Notes: generated by a model from the letters alone, not told the origin. A DNA stretch of 64,000 bases from HyVt-477 sp965224605 (GCA_965224605.1 CBDCZP010000016.1:22383-86382); one strand, 5' to 3'. Counted from the stretch's first letter, positions 8,665 to 17,707 are shown. Numbers and translations: made by a program.

Positions 8665-9778
8665 ATGCGTATAAGCAGAGTTTCAATTTTTCACAAGCAT
8701 TTACCTATGTTATGTGCATCTTTCACTTGCTCCCTGGAGCCGGGTGTTTCCAGTGCTGATGTAGTTATTATCAAGGTCGAAACCGATGAGGGACTAACTG
8801 GCTATGGCGAATCGGGGTGCTGTTGGTGGCTACCCAAATTACGCATCAGGAATCGTGGCCAGCAGTGCGGAACTGATCAAACGTCATTTGATCAATAAAG
8901 ACCCATGCGACCTCAATAGTATTCAGCATACCATGTCGCTGATTGACGGTCATGGTTCCATCAAAGCGGCCTTCGATATTGCCTGTTGGGACATTTTCGG
9001 CAAGTCATTAGGTAAACCCGTATCGACACTCTTGGGCGGAAAATTGTGTGACGAAGTGCCTATTTATCGTGGTTTGCCATTGAAGAAACCCGCAGATATG
9101 GCGAAAGAAGCGGATGCTTGGCGTAGTGAAGGCTACCGTTATTTGTTAATGAAAGTCGGCAGCGGTAATCTGGTAGAAGATGTAGAGTGTATCGAAGCCG
9201 TACTTGAAAATCGTCAGCCGGGGGAACACATTACAGTTGATGCTTCAGGTCGTTGGCGGGTAGATGAGGCTTTATACGTACTGAATGCTGTACAACATCT
9301 GGACTTTGTTCTCGAACAGCCCTGCTGGATGTACGAAGAATGTGCTTCCGTGCGTGCTCGCACCAACCGTGCTATGAAGCTGGATAATGTGATAACCGAT
9401 GTGAATAAGGTATTACGGGCACAATCAGAAAAGGCTTGTGAACTGATGACCCTAAAAATTGACAAACTGGGCGGCTTAAGCCAGGGTAGAATTGCTCGCG
9501 ATATTACCTCTGCCGCAGGCATTGCAGTAACTCTGGAAGCACAATGGGCTACAGAAATTACCACAGCAGCGGTTGTGCATCTAGCACTGACAACTGCACC
9601 TAATCGGCTATTGGCATCCACCGATTTACATACTTATTCTGCTTTATCAACCATCAAGGGTGAACCTATTCGGGTGGAAAACGGCATGATGAGCATGGCA
9701 GATGATAGTTTGCCAGGACTGGGGATTGAGGTTAGCACAGAGGCTCTTGGTAAGGCTGATGTTGTGATCGAGCAATAA
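8665..9778 (+). pseudogene. enolase-superfamily enzyme, paralog 2, frameshifted
   Basis: A second copy of the gene at 4601. The reading frame is broken after GYGESG near base 8817: the first 50 residues are in one frame and the rest (AVGGYPNY onward, to 9778) in the next. Removing one G from the run of four at 8814-8817 restores a continuous protein closely parallel to paralog 1. The metal ligands (TVDASG, LEQPC, KLDNV) are intact, and the usual Lys residues are present (LLMKVG; LKIDKLGG). Either this is a recent single-base mutation or a homopolymer sequencing error; the rest of the gene shows no decay. The ribosome site is AAGGATATTGTT. Confidence 0.75.
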
Positions 9779-9790
9779 GTCTGTAGAGGT

Positions 9791-10222
9791 ATGAAATTGT
9801 TATTAGTACAAGGTGCTAATCTCAGCTGTTTGAGTTCTCAGCAAGACGATAGCTCAGACAAGACCTCTACAGCTGCATTAGACCTATTGTTACAACAACA
9901 TGCAAAAAAATTTGAGTATGTACTGGATGTTTTCTATGCCAATACAGAAAAAGAAGCAATTAATACGGTGTATCAATCTGTTGAACAAGGCATAGATGGC
10001 ATCCTGTCAAACCCTGCAAGTTTTACCGCTCATGCCATTGCTTTGGGGGACTGTTTGAAAGCTGTCGCACCACCTTATATTGAACTACATATGACCAATA
10101 TCGACCAGCGTAATATACGCTCAGTGATATCACCATCTGCCGTTGGGGTTGTGCAAGGATTTGGAATAGATACTTACTTTATTGCATTGGAGGCTATGTT
10201 GAGAATCCTTGTAAACCGTTAA
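9791..10222 (+). CDS. type II 3-dehydroquinase-like protein with altered active site
   Basis: A 143-residue protein with the AroQ fold pattern: LLLVQGANLS at the start, SNPASFTAHAIAL (the INPAAYTH-like substrate loop with its Asn), IELHMTNID (catalytic-His strand) and GFGIDTYFIALEAM at the end. In AroQ the Arg and Tyr of the GTREPxxYG lid are needed for catalysis; here that stretch reads SSQQDDSS and both are missing. It is therefore unlikely to be a normal shikimate enzyme and may catalyse a related dehydration in the surrounding pathway. It is the last gene of the plus-strand operon. Confidence 0.7.
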   Translation: MKLLLVQGANLSCLSSQQDDSSDKTSTAALDLLLQQHAKKFEYVLDVFYANTEKEAINTVYQSVEQGIDGILSNPASFTAHAIALGDCLKAVAPPYIELHMTNIDQRNIRSVISPSAVGVVQGFGIDTYFIALEAMLRILVNR

Positions 10223-10269
10223 TGTAGAACTCCTCTATCGGTAAATAATCAAGTATATATCTCCCCCTC

Positions 10270-10302
10270 CTTAGGTAATTTGATGAAAAGAAATTACCTA
10301 AG
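10270..10302. promoter_or_regulatory. perfect 12-bp inverted repeat between operons
   Basis: CTTAGGTAATTT and its exact complement AAATTACCTAAG are separated by 9 bases, 47 bases after the AroQ-like gene. There is no T-run after the second arm, so it is either a non-canonical transcript end or an operator for the bioA promoter. The rest of the 287-base gap (10223-10509) is AT-rich with no gene. Confidence 0.45.
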
Positions 10303-10509
10303 TCGTGCCGACACATCATTACATTATTGATCTAATGCAACATATTGAGGTTGACAATAGTGAATCTTTATAGGAATTTTCGGAAATGGAAATTATGTTA
10401 CATCAATAAAATTTGATGACAAAATCAGGATTTTAATCGTAGATACACGTAAAGTATTCAGTTTTTAAAGAAGTATGAATCTACGATTCCTTCATTATGA
10501 GTATTTTCC

Positions 10510-11778
10510 ATGCATTCTAGTAACTGGCAAGCATTCGATCGACAGCATATTTGGCATCCATATGCATCAATGGCAAGCCCCCATGAGACTTTTCCGGTTG
10601 TGGCAGCAGAAGGAGTGCATTTGGAGCTGGCAGATGGACGTAAACTTGTCGATGGAATGTCTTCATGGTGGGCGGCAATACATGGCTACAATCATCCTGT
10701 CCTAAATGCTGCAATTAGCAATCAATTAGAAACAATGGCTCATGTGATGTTTGGTGGACTAACACATCCACCTGCCATTGAGCTGGCAGAAAAATTAATT
10801 CAAATAACGGCTGAACCACTGCAACATGTTTTCTTTGCCGACTCAGGTTCTATCTCAGTTGAAGTCGCTATCAAAATGGCTATTCAATATTGGTATATGC
10901 AAGGGTTTGAAAAGAAGCAGAAGTTATTGACTGTTCGTCATGGTTATCATGGTGACACCTTTGGCACAATGGCAGTGTGTGATCCTGTTAATGGAATGCA
11001 CAGCTTATTCCAAGGTGTATTACCACAACATTATTTTGCCAAAGCTCCTGTTTGTTATGATGGTATTCCTGATGAGGAAGCTTTGAGTGATTTTAGGCGA
11101 CAGATAGAACAATGCCACCAGGAAATAGCAGCGGTAATTCTTGAGCCGATAGTCCAAGGGGTGGGCGGAATGCGTTTTTATTGCCCTGAATACTTACGAC
11201 AAATACGTGCCCTTTGTTATGAATATGATGTTTTGCTTATTTTGGATGAAATAGCTACTGGCTTTGGGCGTACTGGCTCGTTATTTGCCTATGAACAAGC
11301 TAATATTATACCTGATATCCTTTGTGTTGGAAAAGCCCTCACAGGTGGCTATATGACGCTTGCGGCAACGTTGACATCAAGGAAAGTGGTTGATGGTATT
11401 GGTGATAGCCCACTGATGCATGGCCCCACTTTTATGGCAAACCCCCTAGCCTGTAGTGTAGCGAATGCCAGTCTTGATTTACTGTTGAGCTCAGAATGGC
11501 AAGAACAAGTATTACAGATCGAAAAAAAACTCAAAGACGGTTTAGCAGTATGTCGTGATTTGCCGGCGGTTGCTGATGTACGGGTAAAAGGCGCAATTGG
11601 TGTTGTAGAGTTAAAACAAGCTGTAAACATGAAATCAATTCAACCACGTTTTGTGGAATTGGGCGTTTGGCTACGACCTTTTGGAAAATTGATTTATGTT
11701 ATGCCACCTTTCATTATTGATGAAAAGTATTTAGAAAAAATAATACTGGCTATTACTATTGTCGTAACCGAGCTGTGA
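10510..11778 (+). CDS. bioA: adenosylmethionine-8-amino-7-oxononanoate aminotransferase
   Basis: A full-length class III aminotransferase (422 residues) with the BioA pattern: IWHPYASM near residue 15, GMSSWWAAIHGYNHP near 50 (the BioA-specific WW), HGYHGDTFGTM for PLP-phosphate binding, LDEIATGFGRTG with the PLP Asp, and CVGKALTGGYMTLA with the Schiff-base Lys. It transfers the amino group of SAM to KAPA in biotin synthesis. No other biotin gene is in the window. It is separated from the upstream operon by a 287-base gap and has no strong ribosome site, so it is probably its own unit. A specialised role in the nearby pathway cannot be excluded. Confidence 0.9.
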   Translation: MHSSNWQAFDRQHIWHPYASMASPHETFPVVAAEGVHLELADGRKLVDGMSSWWAAIHGYNHPVLNAAISNQLETMAHVMFGGLTHPPAIELAEKLIQITAEPLQHVFFADSGSISVEVAIKMAIQYWYMQGFEKKQKLLTVRHGYHGDTFGTMAVCDPVNGMHSLFQGVLPQHYFAKAPVCYDGIPDEEALSDFRRQIEQCHQEIAAVILEPIVQGVGGMRFYCPEYLRQIRALCYEYDVLLILDEIATGFGRTGSLFAYEQANIIPDILCVGKALTGGYMTLAATLTSRKVVDGIGDSPLMHGPTFMANPLACSVANASLDLLLSSEWQEQVLQIEKKLKDGLAVCRDLPAVADVRVKGAIGVVELKQAVNMKSIQPRFVELGVWLRPFGKLIYVMPPFIIDEKYLEKIILAITIVVTEL

Positions 11779-11832
11779 ATATAAACGGTAATTTTATATT
11801 GTGACGTGGTCAACCTATTTGATACAACCCAG

Positions 11833-11925
11833 TTAAGCTGCTTTTTTCATTTCAACTAATTGTTCTTCAAAATCATTAGGGCAGGAATAATTCAGATGAA
11901 TACAAGCGATAGCTATTGTAGAACA
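11833..11925 (-). mobile_element. IS3-family transposase C-terminal remnant
   Basis: On the minus strand the last residues read LNYSCPNDFEEQLVEMKKAA then stop, like the C-terminus of IS3-type transposases. An upstream FYNSYRLYSS piece is in a shifted frame. Only about 90 bases survive, between bioA and a dead ATPase gene. Confidence 0.55.
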
Positions 11926-11939
11926 TCGAAATGTAATTC

Positions 11940-12685
11940 AATATATCCTGCTGTCCCATACTAAGCTATGCAGCCGCTACCGAAGAAAAATAAACACACC
12001 CATTGCTCAGGCTATTTTAGAAGAAGCACCACTGCACGAATTGGACTGATCAGGCAGAGTATCGTATTGGCTATGGCATTACTGTTTCTATTAATGGGCA
12101 ACCATTGCGCGTTGGCAGTGAATGCTTTATGCAAATGGAAAATTGCGGAGCCAGCGAAATAATTCAACAAGCACAAAGATCCTGTCATGCATGATATATT
12201 TGTCTAGATTATTTCAGGCGATCAGGAAACACTGACTAAACAATTGATCATTACCATGCAGAAGTACTACCCGAAGAAAAAGCATCACTGATTACTGAAT
12301 TACAACAACAAAGGCACTCCGTTTGTTATGTTGGCGATGGTATTAATGACTCTATTGCATTGAAGCAAGCTGATGTGTCGTTACAAGGTGCATCAAGTAT
12401 TGCAGTTGATACGTCACTTTAATGGATGGTACGCTGAATCAATTGCGGGAGCTGTTTACTCACTCTGAAGAATTTGAGGACAATATACAGCTCATCTCAA
12501 CGAGTGTGATTGTATCAAGTATTGTCAATTTAGGTGGAGCTTTTTTCCCTGAGTTCACCTTGATATATTCGATGCTATTGAGTGCGGCGAGTGTATTTAC
12601 TGGCTTTAGTAGTGAGATGTTGCCATTGATGACACATGAGGAAAAACAGGTAGCACGTAAAGATCGTAATCTTCCTTACTTTTAA
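11940..12685 (+). pseudogene. decayed P1B-like P-type ATPase (C-terminal half)
   Basis: Pieces of a P-type ATPase occur in order but in different frames: LSYAAATEEK (nucleotide domain), TPIAQAILEEA (the HP region), a stretch ending INGQPLRVGSECF, then ISGDQE, DHYHAEVLPEEKASL, the hinge VGDGINDSIALKQADVS, and finally the C-terminal membrane helices with a MLPLMTH end (12422-12685). The DKTGTLT region and the whole N-terminal half are missing. The remains most resemble the ATPases at 5715 and 41021. An open frame of 87 residues at its 3' end is only this gene's tail. Confidence 0.8.
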
Positions 12686-13353
12686 GGGTGAGATAACCCG
12701 TGAGAGCTGCAATGCGGTAATCCCGACTAATATCATATAAGTTGTTCATGTCAGAAAATACGGATACTTTACTGAACTCTGATACGCTAGTAATCAGCAT
12801 AAATTCTAGATAAGGATCACTATCTTTAATGACGGAGTAGAAGTTTTTTAGGGTCTGCTGATTTTCTTTGGCCTGTTCGATATTATCCAGATAATCGATC
12901 AATGGCTTGTCATATTCATCAATGAGCAACACAACTTTACCGTGTTGTTGTGCTATTTTTTTAAGCAGCTCTGCGAACAGCGTTTTCAGAGTGGGCGCAT
13001 CTATGCTTATCGCGTAGTATTCAGCCACTTGGTGTAACGCACGTTGCAAGGCTTTATCAAGTCCTAACACTTGATAATCTAGTATACTGATTTGCAGATG
13101 GATGATGGGATGCGTTTTATTCCAATCCCACTGATCTTCAATCCATAAGCCTAAAAATAACGCTCGTTCTCCACTGTAAATGGCCTTGAGGGTGGAAAGG
13201 GTTAGTGATTTGCCGAAGCGACGTGGGCGAGAAAGGAAATAAAAACCTCCACTATATCAGATGATAGAGAAACTCGGTTTTATCGACGTACAGATAATCA
13301 TCTGCACCTATCTTTTCAAAGGTCTGGATACCAATAGGGAGTTTTTTCAACAT
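12606..13353 (-). pseudogene. broken AAA-ATPase-like / PD-(D/E)XK-family gene
   Basis: Reading from ATG at 13353: KKLPIGIQTFEKI, DDYLYVDKTEFLYHLI, a stop/frameshift, then SGGFYFLSRPRRFGKSLTLS (Walker A-like), LDKALQRAL, VVLLIDEYDKPLIDYL (Walker B) and ISRDYRIAALTGY, after which homology ends. This is the widespread AAA-ATPase-like protein with a C-terminal PD-(D/E)XK nuclease domain; here the nuclease half is gone, and the tail runs into the dead ATPase gene. It has at least one frameshift and one truncation. Confidence 0.7.
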
Positions 13354-13502
13354 AATAGCTTCTACCAAGGATTGATAAAAACAGAATAGCACACAGCGCA
13401 GTGATCTTGCGGATGATAGGTGCAACTTGTTCGAATCGATCTTGACCAGTGGCTAATCAACTATGTAACAGGATGTAACAAGCATACCAACGCGCAGGAT
13501 AC

Positions 13503-14510
13503 TCAAATCCTTTCCCAATATTCTTCAGGCATTTCCGTGCACATTTTAAGTGCTCCTGTACTGCCACAATACTCGGCATCCTGTACACATTCCACACGCC
13601 CACCACCATAAGCTTCGAGGCTTTTTTCGATGGCAAGGTCAATGCCTTTCAGGCGTGAGCCACCCCCTGCAAGGAGGATATTGTCGCGTAGACATTTCTG
13701 GAAGTCAGGATCAAAGCTACCCACCAGTTGTTGAACAGCCGCACTGATAGGGTCAGCCAGACGCAGGCAGCAGTCTCGCAACAATGGAGTAATCTCATAC
13801 TCCTGCGGAATACCTTGGGTGCTCAGCGTGACCTTTACGGGGTCAGCCGTTTCAGAAACATAGCCGTATTTTTCCTTGATATTACGGATAATTCTGGACG
13901 AGAGCTGGACATCGGGGTATTTATCGTGAATCGCACGGGTAATTTCTGTATCTAGAAAGTTGCCAGCCGTTTTTAAGGTAACCTGATCCTCAGCTTCCGG
14001 CAGTGTGCCGTGTATGCGACACAAATCCGTTGTACCTGCACCAATATCAACAATCAGACACTCATCAAAACGATCACTGGCATAGGCTACCGCAAACGGC
14101 TCGCTAACAATTAAAACCTTGTCGATAAAATCCTTGCTGATCTCAATCAGGGCTTTTTTATTAACGATACTGGCTTGCGCAGGTACACCAATGGCTGCGT
14201 AAACCTGGTCGCCTTCCTGCATCTCCGGCAGACTGATATGAATCAAATGTTGCAAAACTAAAGCAGTGGCCTGTAAAGCCTGTTCGTCATTACGAATAAC
14301 CCCCTCCGCTAATGGCCAAATCAAATCGACAGCCAGACGGTTATTTAAGGCTTCCTCACCAAGAAGATGGTCTTTTTGCAAGCGTTTTTTGGAAATAACA
14401 TCCTTCGGATAACCCACACAGGTTTCTACACTAAACCGTTTGCCCGTAGAGGTAGTAATGGAAGAGCGGCTGGTGCCGAGGTCGATACCGACATGATAAA
14501 GGTTGGGCAT
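13503..14510 (-). CDS. mamK: MamK-like bacterial actin
   Basis: The start chosen is ATG 14510, giving MPNLYHVGIDLGTS; an extension to 14570 would overlap the next gene. The protein (335 residues) has the actin-fold ATPase motifs: phosphate 1 GIDLGTS, phosphate 2 VDIGAGTTDL, and the adenosine motif LAGGGSRLKG. Beyond generic actin/Hsp70 features, several stretches match what I know of magnetosome MamK at the same places: VGYPKDVI, IGVPAQAS, LIVSEPFAVAY, EDQVTL followed by AGN, and the C-terminal E-x-P-x-x-YW. MamK forms ATP-dependent filaments that position magnetosomes. Here no other mam gene is visible. It is last in an operon with two coiled-coil membrane proteins and an OmpA/BON-like protein, so it probably builds an envelope-linked filament that positions some structure. 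Confidence 0.85.
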   Translation of the reverse strand: MPNLYHVGIDLGTSRSSITTSTGKRFSVETCVGYPKDVISKKRLQKDHLLGEEALNNRLAVDLIWPLAEGVIRNDEQALQATALVLQHLIHISLPEMQEGDQVYAAIGVPAQASIVNKKALIEISKDFIDKVLIVSEPFAVAYASDRFDECLIVDIGAGTTDLCRIHGTLPEAEDQVTLKTAGNFLDTEITRAIHDKYPDVQLSSRIIRNIKEKYGYVSETADPVKVTLSTQGIPQEYEITPLLRDCCLRLADPISAAVQQLVGSFDPDFQKCLRDNILLAGGGSRLKGIDLAIEKSLEAYGGGRVECVQDAEYCGSTGALKMCTEMPEEYWERI

Positions 14511-14538
14511 AATATAAATCCAGAGTAAAAGGAGGTGG

Positions 14539-14883
14539 TTAAACTGCTGCCCTGATAGCAACATTTTCATTAATCAGGCGTTTAAACAGCGTGTGTTTGC
14601 CTGATCCTGCTGTGGTTGAATAAGAAGCCAACGATGCCACCGATGCCACTACAGGTTTTTCCGTAGCCATTGTCTGTTCTGTCTTAAGGGAATCTAGCTG
14701 GTCTTGCAGCTCATCTAGTTGTTGAGTCAGTTCAGTCTGTTTCTCAGCATTTTTATGCTTATACTGACGTTGCTGCCATAATTTCCAGGCAAGAAGACCA
14801 CCCAAAACGACTACCGTACCGGGCAGCAAATGAGCAGATAATGTATGTGCCGCCTTAATGGCAATTCCTTGAGTCTGTACCAC
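14539..14883 (-). CDS. small membrane-anchored coiled-coil protein
   Basis: GTG start at 14883 with AGAGGAAT upstream. The protein (114 residues) has a single hydrophobic helix (about residues 15-33, LLPGTVVVLGGLLAW) followed by a basic stretch and a coiled coil (about 40-70) rich in Gln, Leu and Glu, then a Ser/Ala-rich tail. No known family recognised. It lies between the larger coiled-coil gene and mamK, in the same direction. With its cytoplasmic coil it could be a membrane tether or regulator of the filament. Function inferred from position only. Confidence 0.6.
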   Translation of the reverse strand: MVQTQGIAIKAAHTLSAHLLPGTVVVLGGLLAWKLWQQRQYKHKNAEKQTELTQQLDELQDQLDSLKTEQTMATEKPVVASVASLASYSTTAGSGKHTLFKRLINENVAIRAAV

Positions 14884-14943
14884 GATTATTCCTCTACTTA
14901 GGGAGCCTCTTCTAGTGAAGTCTGGTTAGATATAGGCTTATAC

Positions 14944-15759
14944 TTAATTAGGAAAACTCTCCAACATGCTAGAAATTCTAACATTCGTTGTATTTGCGGA
15001 TTTCAGATAGCCATTGATTTTTTCAGTTAGCCCATCAATGTCCGCACTTTGTTTCATATTGATTGCTTGCAAATCTGCATTCTGTTTTCTCAATTGTGCA
15101 ATGAGTTCGTTCTGATTGAAAGATGATTTTTTCAGCTCCTGTTGTTTTCGTGCATATTCTGTTAAATCACTGTTTTGTTGCTCAATCGTTGAAACAGAAC
15201 CTTGAGCCTTTTCTTGTAGTTGTTCAATAACGGATTGTTGATGTGTTGATGTATCTTCAAGCTTTCGTTGATTTTGCTCATATTCAACTAATGTTGCTTG
15301 CTGCTCCTCGGCGAGAATAGCAGTACGCGCCACTTCACTTTGAGCCTGCTCCATAGTCTCTTTGAGGTAGATATTTTGTTTTGACTGATCATCATGGAGT
15401 TTTTCCAACTCTTCGAATTGAGTACGATAAGAAGTCAGTCTTTGTACAATATTCAGCGTGTCTTTATGATCTTGTTTCAAGGTATTGAAAATTTCATCGG
15501 TCATATCATTTTGATGCTTCAAAGCAGTAATGACCCTCTGTTCTCCTTTTAGCTGGTCTGATAGCTGATGTATCTCGACATCTTTCTGTTCCAACTGGGA
15601 TTCCAGATACTCCTTTTCTTTTTTCAGCGATTTCTTGGCTGCGCGTTCCACATATTCTTTTGATTTGCATAAGACACGCCCCATAAACCAGCTGATAAGG
15701 CAGGCAATGGCAACAACTAAAGCAAGCTCATACGCTAATGGTAAATCCGACATGTTCAA
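14944..15759 (-). CDS. membrane-anchored long coiled-coil protein
   Basis: A 271-residue protein with one N-terminal membrane helix (about residues 8-28), followed by an almost continuous coiled coil from about 35 to 260, with many Glu/Gln/Lys residues and heptad leucines. Its ATG overlaps the stop of the OmpA/BON-like gene (4-base overlap), so the two are translationally coupled. No enzyme motif is present. Such proteins act as scaffolds or spacers; here it would link the envelope protein to the actin-like filament. It has no family I can name. Confidence 0.65.
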   Translation of the reverse strand: MNMSDLPLAYELALVVAIACLISWFMGRVLCKSKEYVERAAKKSLKKEKEYLESQLEQKDVEIHQLSDQLKGEQRVITALKHQNDMTDEIFNTLKQDHKDTLNIVQRLTSYRTQFEELEKLHDDQSKQNIYLKETMEQAQSEVARTAILAEEQQATLVEYEQNQRKLEDTSTHQQSVIEQLQEKAQGSVSTIEQQNSDLTEYARKQQELKKSSFNQNELIAQLRKQNADLQAINMKQSADIDGLTEKINGYLKSANTTNVRISSMLESFPN

Positions 15760-16778
15760 ATACCCTCCACAATAAATTCAATGCGACGGTTTTTTGCCCG
15801 TCCTTTTGTTGTTTCGTTAGTCTCAAGCCTTTCACTGGCACCTTTGCCTTGTGTTTTTAAACGCTCAAGTGGCACACCACCCTCATTAAACAGCCATCCT
15901 TTGACTGCTTTTGCCCGTTGTTCGCTTAACTTCAGATTATCTTCATCGTTGCCTATGTTGTCAGTATGACCGGTAATCACGATAGTTGAATCGGCACAAA
16001 AAATTGCTGCATCAGCCAGCTCTCCCAGTAAGGAATCACTATTGCTGTCAATACTCGAACCACCGGATTCAAAGCGAATCTTCTCTTGTGACAACAAACG
16101 GTTAAACTCTTTTTGACACACAATCGCTGCATTATCCAGCGCAACAATAGGGGTTGAAAAGGTATAACCTTGCTGCTGAAAAGGTTCAATAGCCTGTTTT
16201 AATGCTTGGACTTCTTTAGTCGTTGAAGCTTTTCCGGCAATACGTATCGTCTGACCTATCATCTGCACTGAAGCGAGCTTTAAGGTTTTTATCTCATTGA
16301 GCAGTGTTTCACTGAGCTGATCCCAATCTTCTGGTGCGCCTGCTCCGGTTTGTACATCATTTTGAATGCTGTTGTTGTTATATTCTGATACCAACTGCTG
16401 TGCTAAATGTGCTTTTTGCTCATCACCACTCACATAACCTTTCACAGTCAAGCTCTCACCGTTCCACTGTATATTCATCGTATACGGCTCAACAATAGGG
16501 GGTTGAATAGCATCTTCTACCTGTTTGACATACCACAGGGAACGACTCATCTGTACGGCTTGTTGATGTTCCTTTATATCGGAGGTACTGCCGCTAATCA
16601 CTATATTCCGGTCATTGGCTTCTACCTTTGTCCAGGTTAGCCCCTTGTTGTGTAAATACTGTTGTACCTGATCAGCGATACTGTTTGGGATCATTTGTGT
16701 ATAGAGGGGGATAGTATAAACAAGCAGTAGTAGTATGATCAGAATGCCTATCAGCTGTACTGTCCATGTTCTTTGCAT
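15756..16778 (-). CDS. OmpA-C domain protein with BON-like repeats and N-terminal anchor
   Basis: A 340-residue protein. Residues 8-27 form a membrane anchor; about 30-185 hold repeated BON-like units (for example IVISGSTSDIKEHQQA and LTVKGYVSGDEQKAHLA). About 225-338 form an OmpA C-terminal peptidoglycan-binding domain with IRFESGGSSID, ITGHTDNIGN and LSEQRAKAVKGWL. The layout resembles ArfA-type proteins. It should sit in the inner membrane with its C-terminal domain bound to peptidoglycan in the periplasm. First gene of the four-gene mamK operon. The 160 bases upstream are shared with the divergent DUF697 gene. Confidence 0.8.
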   Translation of the reverse strand: MQRTWTVQLIGILIILLLLVYTIPLYTQMIPNSIADQVQQYLHNKGLTWTKVEANDRNIVISGSTSDIKEHQQAVQMSRSLWYVKQVEDAIQPPIVEPYTMNIQWNGESLTVKGYVSGDEQKAHLAQQLVSEYNNNSIQNDVQTGAGAPEDWDQLSETLLNEIKTLKLASVQMIGQTIRIAGKASTTKEVQALKQAIEPFQQQGYTFSTPIVALDNAAIVCQKEFNRLLSQEKIRFESGGSSIDSNSDSLLGELADAAIFCADSTIVITGHTDNIGNDEDNLKLSEQRAKAVKGWLFNEGGVPLERLKTQGKGASERLETNETTKGRAKNRRIEFIVEGI

Positions 16779-16937
16779 CAGGTTTGACCGTGGAAGACTA
16801 TTTAGGTTTCTATCATAACAATTAACTCCACGAGGCTTTTAGATCTTTTTTGTATAGTTTTGTTAAGTTCCATCTGTTAGAGAAAGATTATTTGTTATTC
16901 TTTATTAATAGCCCACTTTTCAGAGGAGACTTGAGTG

Positions 16938-17618
16938 ATGCATAAACAAGATACAAGTACAGAGCCGATGGCAATGGGTTTGAATAAAAAAGAAAAAATT
17001 GACGACGGACTTGATAAAAAGCAAATTCCCAACGAGATAACAGAAGATGTTTTATCGTCTCAACAGGCAGTATTACTTGATGAACTAACGACACGATTGA
17101 GCCATACCCAGACCGAACTCGACATGAAAGCTCAAACGATTCAGGAACAGGAAGCCAATAGCATTGTAACGAAACATGTGCTGGCAGGTTCAGCCATGGG
17201 GCTGGTTCCACTTCCCCTATTCGATCTTGTCGCCTTAACAGGTACTCAGCACAATATGTTAGATCTCTTGAGTGATCATTATGGTGTGGAATTTGATAGC
17301 AACAAGGCTAAATCAGCATTGATCGCACTGCTTGGCGGGTCAGTACCCACGCTCACCTTGTTAGGCTTAGGCAGTGCGTCTAAACTCATTCCTGGCATTG
17401 GTACATTAGGCGGGAATGCCAGCCTAACACTGTTAGGTGGAGCTACAACCTATGCGACGGGGCAGAGTTTTATTAAACACTTTAGTACAGGTGGAACTTG
17501 GAACGACTTCGATGCTAATAAATTGTCGAGCTTTTTCAGGAAAGAATTAGCAGAAGGTAAGCATTTTATTCAACGACATATTAAATCAAAGCGGATAGCA
17601 GTTACTGAAAGTAGCTAG
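16938..17618 (+). CDS. DUF697-family membrane protein
   Basis: ATG 16938 is preceded by AGGAG at good distance; GTG 16935 is an alternative. The protein (226 residues) has a charged N-terminus with a short coiled coil (to about residue 70), then a DUF697-type domain: GLVPLPLFDLVALTGTQHNMLDLL, a central SALIALLGGSVPTLTLL helix, IPGIGTLGGNASLTLLGG, then FIKHFSTGGTWNDFD. The same domain occurs at 21897, 25712 and 40492 and as a dead copy at 38398. DUF697 proteins are membrane-associated; their biochemical role is poorly known. It is transcribed divergently from the mamK operon and may share its control. Confidence 0.75.
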   Translation: MHKQDTSTEPMAMGLNKKEKIDDGLDKKQIPNEITEDVLSSQQAVLLDELTTRLSHTQTELDMKAQTIQEQEANSIVTKHVLAGSAMGLVPLPLFDLVALTGTQHNMLDLLSDHYGVEFDSNKAKSALIALLGGSVPTLTLLGLGSASKLIPGIGTLGGNASLTLLGGATTYATGQSFIKHFSTGGTWNDFDANKLSSFFRKELAEGKHFIQRHIKSKRIAVTESS

Positions 17619-17707
17619 TTAGCATCCAGAAAGACACTCATATTATCGTTTTGAAACAGCCCACCGCAAAAGAAAATCTTGCAACGGGTGTCACAAAAGC
17701 TACGATT

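Noticed and set aside
10510..11778. Biotin operon
   Set aside because: Only bioA is present; no bioB, bioF, bioC or bioD follows it in the window.
13503..16778. Magnetosome gene island
   Set aside because: Only the MamK-like gene fits; no mamA, mamB, mamE, mamI, mamM, mamO or mamQ homolog is visible in the window.
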